From Clostridia bacterium (GTDB taxonomy: Bacteria > Bacillota > Clostridia > UBA1381): a stretch of DNA of 40,405 nucleotides. Shown piece after piece: positions 1 to 5,004 of the stretch. Position 1 is the stretch's first letter; every line of letters begins with the position of its first letter. The stretch lies in NCBI GenBank assembly GCA_017621875.1, contig JAGASE010000008.1:1-40405 (forward strand), written 5' to 3'. Under the pieces are notes generated by a model that saw nothing but the letters and a program-made list of their open reading frames with translations, was not told the origin of the DNA and made no database searches. A program made the translations under genes and the position numbers.

Positions 1-168
1 CGTGCTTCGTTTATGCTTTTTGCCGTGGTAAAATGCTGTTCCCTTGTCGGATTGGGTGCTATAGTTACTACGCCCCCACATCTGTGATGGTTTGCACAAA
101 AGTGTGATTGGTCTACAGGTGCAAGGGCTATGCATATTAGAAATGGTGGAAAATCGGAATTAACACTA

Positions 169-197
169 TTGACAAATGATTGAAACTGATGTATAAT
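169..197 (+). promoter_or_regulatory. Consensus sigma-A promoter of small RNA, copy 1
   Basis: A perfect TTGACA (169-174) and perfect TATAAT (192-197) are separated by exactly 17 bases. Transcription should start near 204. No ribosome binding site and start codon pair follows before the terminator ending at 295, so the product is probably an untranslated RNA. Confidence 0.9.
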
Positions 198-203
198 GTA
201 AAT

Positions 204-295
204 AGAAAAAGGCAAGACCTCAAACGGTTATGCCAAAATTGATATGATTTAAAAAAATAATGCCAACTTTAGCAAGGTGCTGGCGTTATTTTTTT
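204..295 (+). ncRNA. Candidate antitoxin small RNA, copy 1
   Basis: A predicted ~90-nt RNA lies between a consensus promoter and a hairpin followed by seven T. Its 5' half folds into a hairpin (211-234): GGCAAGACC pairs with GGTTATGCC around a 6-base loop, with one mismatch and one wobble. Its 3' end is the shared terminator. The RNA is convergent with the 22-codon peptide gene on the other strand and overlaps that mRNA for about 45 bases, including its last codons. Both GGCAAGACC-like and GGTTATGCC boxes also occur in the peptide mRNA leader, so the RNAs can pair in trans at the 5' side too. The antitoxin role is inferred from this architecture; no known RNA family was recognised. Confidence 0.7.
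256..290. terminator. Shared bidirectional terminator, copy 1
   Basis: The arms AATAATGCCA (256-265) and TGGCGTTATT (281-290) pair along their whole length, with G-T wobbles. Seven T follow on the + strand (289-295), and seven A precede on the + strand (251-257), which read as T on the - strand. It can therefore end both the + strand small RNA and the - strand peptide mRNA. The peptide stop codon (286-288) lies inside the stem. Confidence 0.8.
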
Positions 296-354
296 ATGGA
301 AAGTACTAATAGTAACAGAATTATCATAAATGATATTATGTATTCATTATCCAT
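286..354 (-). CDS. 22-aa hydrophobic peptide, candidate type I toxin, copy 1
   Basis: ATG at 354 lies 9 bases after GGAGG in a near-perfect Shine-Dalgarno (AAAGGAGGTGAT). The peptide starts MDNEYII, has a strongly hydrophobic core over residues 6-19 (Ile, Leu, Val, Met, Phe) and ends SIKK, a layout suited to one membrane-spanning helix. It has its own sigma-A promoter and a 5' leader of about 70 nt whose hairpin masks the Shine-Dalgarno. It differs from copy 2 at four codons: two synonymous (Asp, Leu) and two conservative (Ser/Thr, Leu/Ile), with no indel in frame, which argues for selection on the protein. Small size, hydrophobicity, masked strong ribosome binding site and a convergent stable RNA together resemble Fst, TxpA and BsrG toxins. 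I recognise no sequence family, so toxicity is inference. Confidence 0.7.
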   Translation of the reverse strand: MDNEYIISFMIILLLLVLSIKK

Positions 355-356
355 AA

Positions 357-386
357 GCTATCACCTCCTTTACAAGAGATGATGGC
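357..386 (-). promoter_or_regulatory. Shine-Dalgarno-masking hairpin in peptide leader, copy 1
   Basis: In the - strand RNA, GCCATCATCTC pairs with GAGGTGATAGC (11 positions, one mismatch and one wobble) around the loop TTGTAAAG. The GAGG of the ribosome binding site is inside the stem. Translation should stay low until the hairpin is opened. The 5' arm begins within the GGTTATGCC box that the antisense RNA could bind. Both copies have the same hairpin without a base change. Confidence 0.7.
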
Positions 387-432
387 ATAACCGCCCAGCT
401 TTTACGCTTGTTTTTGGTCTTACCCGTTCACT

Positions 433-461
433 ATTATACCATATGTTTTTGGATTTGTAAA
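433..461 (-). promoter_or_regulatory. Sigma-A promoter of candidate toxin, copy 1
   Basis: On the - strand, TTTACA (456-461) and perfect TATAAT (433-438) have a 17-base spacer. The start point should be near 426, giving a leader of about 70 nt before the ATG at 354. Confidence 0.85.
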
Positions 462-475
462 GGCCGGTTGGGTGG

Positions 476-732
476 TTGTTACGTACTTTTGTGACCAAAA
501 GTACCAAAAGTCCTGAGGGCTTTCTTCCGCTGGTTTCATTGTCGCCCTGCTCATATACATTCGCATGACTCTGTGAAACCGAACCAATACCGCCTCGTTT
601 TATCTGCCACAGGCAGCACTTCGGCGATATTGCCTCAGACTCCCCTAAACGACTAAAGAGGGTAATCCTTGAAGTTTGCAAACACAAGCGGGATTACCCC
701 CGTTTAGGATTCCCCGTCCCTGTGCAGCGTAC
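476..732. other. Non-coding spacer with nested inverted repeats
   Basis: No gene with a ribosome binding site was found in this spacer between the two repeat copies. It contains a perfect 9-bp hairpin, GTACTTTTG/CAAAAGTAC with a 4-base loop (483-504). It also has a nested inverted repeat of about 65 bases: CCTAAACG (644-651) with CGTTTAGG (701-708), enclosing GGGTAATCC (660-668) with GGATTACCC (691-699). These may be dispersed repeat or MITE-like remnants. Their function is unknown. Confidence 0.6.
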
Positions 733-900
733 CGTGCTTCGTTTATGCTTTTTGCCGTGGTAAAATGCTGTTCCCTTGTCGGATTGGGTGCTATAGTTAC
801 TACGCCCCCACATCTGTGATGGTTTGCACAAAAGTGTGATTGGTCTACAGGTGCAAGAGCTATGCATATTAGAAATGGTGGAAAATCGGAATTAACACTA

Positions 901-929
901 TTGACAAATGATTGAAACTGATGTATAAT
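901..929 (+). promoter_or_regulatory. Consensus sigma-A promoter of small RNA, copy 2
   Basis: TTGACA (901-906) and TATAAT (924-929) have a 17-base spacer, identical to copy 1. The predicted start is near 936. Confidence 0.9.
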
Positions 930-935
930 GTAAAT

Positions 936-1029
936 AGAAAAAGGCAAGACCTCAAACGGTTATGCCAAGACATTAAGATTATTTAGAAAAATAACGCTAA
1001 TGCTTTGCAAGGGCTGGCGTTATTTTTTT
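936..1029 (+). ncRNA. Candidate antitoxin small RNA, copy 2
   Basis: Same design as copy 1: consensus promoter, 5' hairpin (943-966) identical to that of copy 1, a short diverged linker, then the shared terminator ending in seven T (1023-1029). The linker and terminator loop differ considerably from copy 1, whereas the 5' hairpin does not. If pairing specificity lies in the terminator loop, the two RNAs may each prefer their own mRNA; if it lies in the 5' hairpin, they would cross-react. The regulatory role is inferred. Confidence 0.7.
991..1027. terminator. Shared bidirectional terminator, copy 2
   Basis: The arms AATAACGCTA (about 990-999) and TGGCGTTATT (1015-1024) form a 10-bp stem followed by a T run to 1029. 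Compared with copy 1, two stem positions changed (T to C and C to T), and both still pair with the unchanged opposite arm in the + strand RNA by wobble exchange. The stop codon of the peptide (1020-1022) is in the stem. On the - strand the T run is shorter (five T). Confidence 0.8.
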
Positions 1030-1088
1030 ATGGAAATTACTAAAAGTAACAGAATTATCATAAATGTTATTATGTATTCATTGTCCAT
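1020..1088 (-). CDS. 22-aa hydrophobic peptide, candidate type I toxin, copy 2
   Basis: Paralogue of the 286-354 peptide: it starts MDNEYII, then Thr instead of Ser at residue 8 and Ile instead of Leu at residue 18, ending SIKK. The ribosome binding site AAAGGAGGTGAT is unchanged, with one base less before the ATG than in copy 1. The coding stretch has substitutions but no frameshift, while the leader just upstream has single-base indels, the pattern expected of a translated peptide. Overall design and inferred role are as for copy 1. Confidence 0.7.
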   Translation of the reverse strand: MDNEYIITFMIILLLLVISIKK

Positions 1089-1089
1089 A

Positions 1090-1119
1090 GCTATCACCTC
1101 CTTTACAAGAGATGATGGC
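1090..1119 (-). promoter_or_regulatory. Shine-Dalgarno-masking hairpin, copy 2
   Basis: Same sequence and fold as 357-386. The GAGG of the ribosome binding site pairs with CTC of an upstream arm, giving an 11-position stem with an 8-base loop. Confidence 0.7.
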
Positions 1120-1164
1120 ATAACCGCCCAGCTTTTACACTGTTTTTGGTCTTACCCGTTCACT

Positions 1165-1193
1165 ATTATACCATATGTTTTTGGATTTGTAAA
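1165..1193 (-). promoter_or_regulatory. Sigma-A promoter of candidate toxin, copy 2
   Basis: On the - strand, TTTACA (1188-1193) and TATAAT (1165-1170) with a 17-base spacer, identical to copy 1. Confidence 0.85.
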
Positions 1194-1229
1194 GGCCGGT
1201 TGGGTGTTGCGTACTTCGGGACGTCGTAA

Positions 1230-1306
1230 ACGCCGTCCCCTACGATACATTGAAAATATGCAAAAAACCACATTAAAGCGGGGTGTCGAGGACGCCGTCC
1301 CCTACG
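1230..1306. repeat. Two copies of a short GC-rich repeat (ACGCCGTCCCCTACG)
   Basis: The 15-mer ACGCCGTCCCCTACG occurs at 1230-1244 and 1292-1306, between the second repeat cassette and the CpXC gene. A related CGTAGGGGACG occurs in the opposite sense at 39467-39477. It looks like a short dispersed intergenic element. The rest of 1208-1340 holds no gene I can support. Confidence 0.6.
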
Positions 1307-1340
1307 GTGAATATTTTTTCTTGGGTTTTTTTGCGGCAAA

Positions 1341-2012
1341 TTACAAATTATTATTCGCACCATACAGAAGGCTTGCGGCATACTGTGCGTCCACCATTTC
1401 CCAATCAAAGCTCTTATCCTTAACACCGCTTTCCCTAAGCTGCTGCTTTACTGTCCTATAAGTCTCCATCGGCACTCTTGAGGTATAAACCTGCTCCTCC
1501 TTTTTATCCTGCACCATAAACTCTATCATATCCCCGTCCGTTTTGCCGAACATACACACTCGCTGTTCCATTTTTTCGCTCTCCTGCATAAGAACAAGCA
1601 ATTTAAGCACCTCAATAGTTTTATCGTCCATGTCGTTATCAAATATCAGTATCTTCTCCAAAAGCTCATTATATTCAGATGTAAATCGCAGGTTATAGTC
1701 CTCAAGCTCTCTAAGCTCGCCCGACTCCCTTGACGCCGCCTTGACGCTCTCGAACAGCCTCATTCTTTCCTCCCGACCATTACACGGAGAAAAGGAAATC
1801 ATCAGATTTCTTTCGCCGTCGGTATACAGCATCGGCGTCGGCAAAAGTGCCGTCTGTCCGCACTCTGTACAGCGGAATATGTTCACCCTGCCTCTCTTTA
1901 AATCCTCCTTCAAATCCGCACTGTCCGCCGCCGTTATCGACTGCCACACCGTCATTTCCTGCAGTGCCCCGCAAGCCGGACATTTTATCTGTTCCTTTGT
2001 ATTTATGCTCAT
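1341..2012 (-). CDS. CpXC domain protein
   Basis: 223 residues. The N-terminus has a CPACG pair (residues 11-15) and, about 35 residues later, CTEC, two CxxC knuckles that should form a zinc ribbon. This is the arrangement of the CpXC family, whose function is not established. The remainder is predicted helical and acidic with no membrane segment. ATG overlaps the stop of the upstream DUF2752 gene by four bases (ATGA), so the two are translationally coupled and share the promoter at 2357-2385. The codon usage is ordinary for the region. Family assignment is from the motif; the molecular role is unknown. Confidence 0.8.
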   Translation of the reverse strand: MSINTKEQIKCPACGALQEMTVWQSITAADSADLKEDLKRGRVNIFRCTECGQTALLPTPMLYTDGERNLMISFSPCNGREERMRLFESVKAASRESGELRELEDYNLRFTSEYNELLEKILIFDNDMDDKTIEVLKLLVLMQESEKMEQRVCMFGKTDGDMIEFMVQDKKEEQVYTSRVPMETYRTVKQQLRESGVKDKSFDWEMVDAQYAASLLYGANNNL

Positions 2013-2350
2013 CTGAAAAACCCTCCCACTACGCTATCATAATTATAATTCATCGGCGGCTCGCCGGGAAACTGCAAAAGCATTCTCACTACATAGACCG
2101 CCGCAAAAAGTATTATCGCCGAAATCACCCACCGCCGTTTTCTGCACTGCGGCAGCAAAAACACAAGCGGCACAAAAAACAAAGGGTGCATCCGAAGTGC
2201 CGCTCTGATGTCAAGCTCCAAAAAAAGCCGCCATGCACGAGTCATGCCGCACGTCGGGCAAGGCACTCCGACAAAGCCGTATATGGGGCATGGGAAAAAG
2301 CCCAAGAGTATAATCGCCCCGAAAATCAGTAGTATCATATATTTTTTCAT
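2009..2350 (-). CDS. DUF2752 family membrane protein
   Basis: 113 residues with a hydrophobic N-terminal segment (about 5-26) followed by the signature CPTCGMTRAWR (residues 31-41), then two more likely transmembrane stretches around residues 57-66 and 75-90. The CPxCGxTRA motif defines DUF2752, a small membrane family of unknown function. It is the first gene of a two-gene operon with the CpXC protein. The -10 box ends only six bases before the ATG, so the transcript would start at the A of the start codon (leaderless) unless a second ATG at codon 5 is used; no ribosome binding site is placed well for either. Confidence 0.8.
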   Translation of the reverse strand: MKKYMILLIFGAIILLGFFPCPIYGFVGVPCPTCGMTRAWRLFLELDIRAALRMHPLFFVPLVFLLPQCRKRRWVISAIILFAAVYVVRMLLQFPGEPPMNYNYDSVVGGFFR

Positions 2351-2356
2351 ACCTAT

Positions 2357-2385
2357 ATTATATATCGGTTTCTCGGTCTTTGCAA
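2357..2385 (-). promoter_or_regulatory. Sigma-A promoter of DUF2752-CpXC operon, apparently leaderless
   Basis: TTGCAA (2380-2385) and TATAAT (2357-2362) with a 17-base spacer on the - strand. Only six bases separate TATAAT from the ATG at 2350, so the expected +1 falls on the start codon. Confidence 0.7.
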
Positions 2386-2424
2386 GACTTTATTCCACAA
2401 AAAGAACGACCGCCAATACATTCC

Positions 2425-3369
2425 TTACCAAAGCTCACCAAAGCGTATGCCCTGGTAGGTATCCCTTCGCACCATTTCCTTATCAATTTCATTCAGCACC
2501 ACAAATTTTTTAAGACTCCACAGCGGTGCAATCAGCGAATCCCTTCCGCCGTCACCCGTAAGCCGCTGAATAACCGTTTCCTCCGAAAAATACTCAAGGC
2601 AGTCCACAACTATGTTCACATATTCCGAAAGCGTCAGCGTTTCAAACTCGCCACGCCCATACTGCTCCGCTATTTTCGTACCCTTTAAAATATGCAGAAG
2701 ATGCAGCTTGACGCATGCAGGTTTAAGCCTTGCAACCGCTTTCGCACTTTCTGTCATCATTTCACGCGTTTCGCCCGGAAGTCCCAAAATCAGATGCACG
2801 CACGTTCTTATATCCCTCTTTACAAGCTTTTCATACCCTTTTAAAAATTCGGCATAGGTATGACAGCGGTTAATTCTTTCTCCCGTTTCATCAAAAACCG
2901 TCTGCAGTCCCAGCTCAACCATCAGATAGGTTCTTTCGTTAAGCTCCGAAAGATAGTCAAGCACCTCCTCCGAAAGGCAATCGGCTCTCGTCGCAACAGC
3001 AAGCCCCACAACGCCCGGCAGTGCTAAAACCGGCTCAAATTTCTGCCTTAAAACCCTTGCCGGTGCATATGTATTTGTGTTTGCCTGAAAATACGGAATA
3101 TACTTCGCCTCATGCCACTTTTTGTGCATTCTCGTCTTTACCTCTTCAAACTGCGAAACCACGTCCATGGCAGGATTTCCGGCAAAATCACCACTCCCCG
3201 AAAGGCAATATGTGCAGCCGCCAATCCCCTTTGTTCCGTCCAGATTCGGGCAGGTAAAGCCGCCGTTTAGTGCCACCTTGAACACCTTTTCTCCGAAAAG
3301 CGTCTGCAGATGATAATTCCATGTATGATATCTTTTATTGTCCAGTGAATATTTAAATTTATTTTCCAT
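2425..3369 (-). CDS. Radical SAM protein, YhcC/TIGR01212 type
   Basis: 314 residues. Near the N-terminus the sequence CPNLDGTKGIGGCTYC (about residues 40-55) gives the spaced cysteines of the atypical radical SAM cluster of the YhcC family, followed by a glycine-rich SAM-binding stretch. The start of the family, with RYHTWN a few residues in, is recognisable, and the length matches the usual ~310. Its substrate is unknown in the family, so a specific reaction cannot be given. It is monocistronic here. The ribosome binding site AGGAAG precedes the ATG, and the terminator of the upstream gene lies 20 bases before that ATG. Confidence 0.88.
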   Translation of the reverse strand: MENKFKYSLDNKRYHTWNYHLQTLFGEKVFKVALNGGFTCPNLDGTKGIGGCTYCLSGSGDFAGNPAMDVVSQFEEVKTRMHKKWHEAKYIPYFQANTNTYAPARVLRQKFEPVLALPGVVGLAVATRADCLSEEVLDYLSELNERTYLMVELGLQTVFDETGERINRCHTYAEFLKGYEKLVKRDIRTCVHLILGLPGETREMMTESAKAVARLKPACVKLHLLHILKGTKIAEQYGRGEFETLTLSEYVNIVVDCLEYFSEETVIQRLTGDGGRDSLIAPLWSLKKFVVLNEIDKEMVRRDTYQGIRFGELW

Positions 3370-3388
3370 TTTATTTTCTTCCTATATT

Positions 3389-3420
3389 AAAGAGGGCAGA
3401 CCTTACAATCTGCCCTCTTT
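3389..3420 (-). terminator. Terminator of DUF1540 gene
   Basis: The perfect 12-bp arms AAAGAGGGCAGA (3389-3400) and TCTGCCCTCTTT (3409-3420) enclose an 8-base loop, ten bases after the DUF1540 stop. The T run on the - strand is short (TTT then AATAT). Confidence 0.75.
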
Positions 3421-3430
3421 ACTCGCAATC

Positions 3431-3595
3431 TTATGACAATTCAAAAGATTTGCAGTCTGTACATTCGTTCATTGTAGGATTCGGCTCATGTGTGCCGACT
3501 GTTATGCTGTCCAAAGAACAGTAGTCCTTTGACTTGCAATGATTTTTACATTCAGTAACGGTACATTTTATACTTTCATTAGGCTTACAATTCAT
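3431..3595 (-). CDS. DUF1540 small cysteine-rich protein
   Basis: 54 residues when started at the ATG at 3595, chosen because AGGAGGTG lies just upstream; a longer frame begins at 3631 without such a site. Six cysteines in the pattern CTVTEC, C, C and CTDC fit the DUF1540 family, small probably metal-binding proteins of unknown function common in Clostridia and spore formers. It has its own promoter inside the 3' end of the preceding gene and its own terminator, so it is an independent transcription unit. Confidence 0.85.
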   Translation of the reverse strand: MNCKPNESIKCTVTECKNHCKSKDYCSLDSITVGTHEPNPTMNECTDCKSFELS

Positions 3596-3653
3596 TTTTA
3601 AACACCTCCTGCTAATATGATGTGCAGACATGGTGTTTTTTATTCAAGCATTA

Positions 3654-3683
3654 ATTATAAAAGATGCTTATATTTGCTGTAAA
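3654..3683 (-). promoter_or_regulatory. Sigma-A promoter of DUF1540 gene
   Basis: TTTACA (3678-3683) and TATAAT (3654-3659) with an 18-base spacer on the - strand. It overlaps the last codons of the 3655-4299 gene. Confidence 0.65.
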
Positions 3684-4299
3684 ACGAAAGTGCTCTTTTT
3701 ATCTCATACGAAGTGAGAACACTTTTTATGTAGCTTTTCAGCTCCGCCTTTTTTCCGGCACGGTTAAGCTCGTTCACCTTTGCGAGGTCGAGCTTTGATA
3801 CAATCGCCATTCCCTCGGCAATCTCGCTCTTTTTTGCCGTTGACATTATGCGGTTATACGCACCCTTGTCCTCCTCACTTATCGCAATTCCGGATTCCTC
3901 TATAACCTGCGGTATTTCCTCAGCTGTAATTTGCGGCTTGTTTTTCGCATTTGTGCCGCTGTTTTCCGCCTGCTCCTGCACAGACTCTGCCTCTGTGCCT
4001 TCTTCATCGGGCGTTTCGTCAGCTATCTCCATCATTGTGTGCAAAAGGTCCTTTGCGTCACTTTTATTGAAATTTTTGATATTTTCCAAAAGCTGTCCGT
4101 CGGTCAGATATTTGGCAAAGGCAAGCATATCCTTGCCCGTTAAACGCTCCTCCTCACCGCCGTTTTGCGATACGGTACTGTTATATTTCGGTATTACATA
4201 AAAATTTAAAAACAAAACCGCAGCAACAGCTAAAGCTACAATCACAGCAACGACCGATACAATAACCCTTATCAAAATGCTCTTTGTCTTTTTTTTCAT
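3655..4299 (-). CDS. Single-pass membrane protein of unknown function
   Basis: 214 residues. A lysine-rich start (MKKKTKS) is followed by one strong transmembrane segment (about 9-33), then an outside portion. That portion contains an acidic, Glu/Gln-rich low-complexity stretch (about 95-120) and a helical C-terminal half ending SFYSKYKHLL. No signal cleavage motif or enzymatic motif is visible, and I do not recognise the family. It is the last gene of a three-gene unit read tadA, 33-aa peptide, this gene, with a 14-base gap to the peptide. Small extracytoplasmic helical proteins of this kind often act as envelope factors, but that is speculation. Confidence 0.8.
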   Translation of the reverse strand: MKKKTKSILIRVIVSVVAVIVALAVAAVLFLNFYVIPKYNSTVSQNGGEEERLTGKDMLAFAKYLTDGQLLENIKNFNKSDAKDLLHTMMEIADETPDEEGTEAESVQEQAENSGTNAKNKPQITAEEIPQVIEESGIAISEEDKGAYNRIMSTAKKSEIAEGMAIVSKLDLAKVNELNRAGKKAELKSYIKSVLTSYEIKRALSFYSKYKHLL

Positions 4300-4313
4300 A
4301 GCAGCTTCCTCGC

Positions 4314-4415
4314 TTACATAAGAAACATTGATATTATGCCAATCGCAACAGGCACTACAATCGCTACCGCAACCACGCCACAGACAATTCTTTTTGTTTT
4401 ATCGCTGAAATACAT
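4314..4415 (-). CDS. 33-aa membrane peptide between tadA and the membrane protein
   Basis: ATG at 4415 is one base after the tadA stop (4417-4419); the frame ends with TAA 14 bases before the next gene. The peptide starts MYFSDKTKRIV and continues as a single hydrophobic helix of Val, Ala, Ile and Gly (about residues 10-32). A purine-rich AGAGGG lies upstream within tadA, and coupling to tadA translation is likely. The charged N-terminus followed by one helix resembles DUF4044-type membrane peptides, but that resemblance is weak. Its tight fit between two genes supports it being real. Confidence 0.65.
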   Translation of the reverse strand: MYFSDKTKRIVCGVVAVAIVVPVAIGIISMFLM

Positions 4416-4416
4416 T

Positions 4417-4866
4417 TTATTTTTCCCTCTTTCTAAGTTTTTTAAAAAATTTTTTTATGATGCTTTCGCATTCCTCCTGCATTATGCCGCCGCAAAAGCT
4501 GATTTTATGCGGCAGTATCTCCGACAGGTCGCACACACTCCCCAAGCAGCCCGATTTTTTATCATATGCACCAAAATATACGTTATTTATTCTCGCCTGA
4601 ATTATCGCTCCCGTACACATCGGGCATGGCTCAAGCGTCACGTATATGTCGCACTCGGGAAGCCGCCAGCCGCCGAGCTTTCTGCACGCCTTATCTATTG
4701 CAATAATCTCTGCATGCATCAGGGCGTTTTTCTTTATCTCACGCTTGTTATATCCGCGTGCGATAACCCTTCCGTTTTGCACTATTACCGCTCCCACAGG
4801 CGTTTCGCCGAGCTTTTCCGCCTTCTGTGCCTCTGAAAGTGCCGCACGCATAAATTTAACGTCCAT
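4417..4866 (-). CDS. tadA: tRNA-specific adenosine deaminase TadA
   Basis: 149 residues, normal for the family. It converts adenosine-34 to inosine in the anticodon of tRNA-Arg(ACG). The zinc-dependent deaminase signature is complete: HAEIIAI (about residues 51-57, with the catalytic Glu) and PCPMCTGAI (about 80-88, two zinc cysteines). VGAVIV near residue 24 is the typical first strand. It is the first gene of a small operon, with promoter boxes about 30 bases upstream and a GGAGAGG ribosome binding site. It diverges from mutS2. Confidence 0.95.
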   Translation of the reverse strand: MDVKFMRAALSEAQKAEKLGETPVGAVIVQNGRVIARGYNKREIKKNALMHAEIIAIDKACRKLGGWRLPECDIYVTLEPCPMCTGAIIQARINNVYFGAYDKKSGCLGSVCDLSEILPHKISFCGGIMQEECESIIKKFFKKLRKREK

Positions 4867-4894
4867 TTACCTCTCCTTAAACATTTATATCAAC

Positions 4895-4923
4895 ATTTTA
4901 TCACAATATTTAAACTTTTGCAA
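4895..4923 (-). promoter_or_regulatory. Promoter of tadA operon
   Basis: On the - strand, TTGCAA (4918-4923) and TAAAAT (4895-4900) with a 17-base spacer. It lies back-to-back with the mutS2 promoter, starting nine bases away from it. Confidence 0.65.
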
Positions 4924-4931
4924 TAAACTTA

Positions 4932-4960
4932 TTGTTTTTATCAAAAAAAATTGATATAAT
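4932..4960 (+). promoter_or_regulatory. Promoter of mutS2 operon
   Basis: TTGTTT (4932-4937) and TATAAT (4955-4960) with a 17-base spacer on the + strand; start expected near 4967, about 38 bases before the mutS2 ATG. Confidence 0.7.
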
Positions 4961-5004
4961 ATAGAAGATATTTCAGCATACAAATAATAATCGGAGAAAA
5001 ATAA

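Larger units (their letters stand above)
1..475. repeat. Direct repeat copy 1 (about 732-bp period), left end outside window
   Basis: This block recurs at 733-1207 with an offset of 732-734 bases. Bases 1-235 match 733-967 almost perfectly; I see one substitution, near 128/860. Divergence begins inside the terminator loop of the embedded small RNA (about 236-280), then similarity resumes through the antisense peptide gene and its promoter until about 475. Each copy holds a complete convergent small-RNA/peptide cassette. Because copy 1 starts at the window edge, the full repeat unit and any further copies to the left cannot be defined. Confidence 0.95.
733..1207. repeat. Direct repeat copy 2
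   Basis: Second copy of the block at 1-475, separated from it by a 257-bp spacer that is not repeated. It carries the second peptide gene (1020-1088, -) and second small RNA (about 936-1029, +). Differences from copy 1 are single-base indels in the peptide leader, a re-written terminator loop and a few substitutions. The open reading frame and terminator stem both survive them. Similarity stops at about 1207, where a separate short repeat family begins. Confidence 0.95.

Noticed and set aside
645-947. A 100-codon - strand frame inside the repeat
   Set aside because: It crosses the small-RNA promoter, has no ribosome binding site and only exists because the repeat lacks stops in one frame.
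1-1207. CRISPR array or tandem repeat locus
   Set aside because: Only two copies of a long unit with a 732-base period; no short regularly spaced repeats.
1000-1461. A 153-codon + strand frame
   Set aside because: It runs antisense through the second peptide gene and into the end of the CpXC gene, has no ribosome binding site, and has a composition unlike the neighbours.
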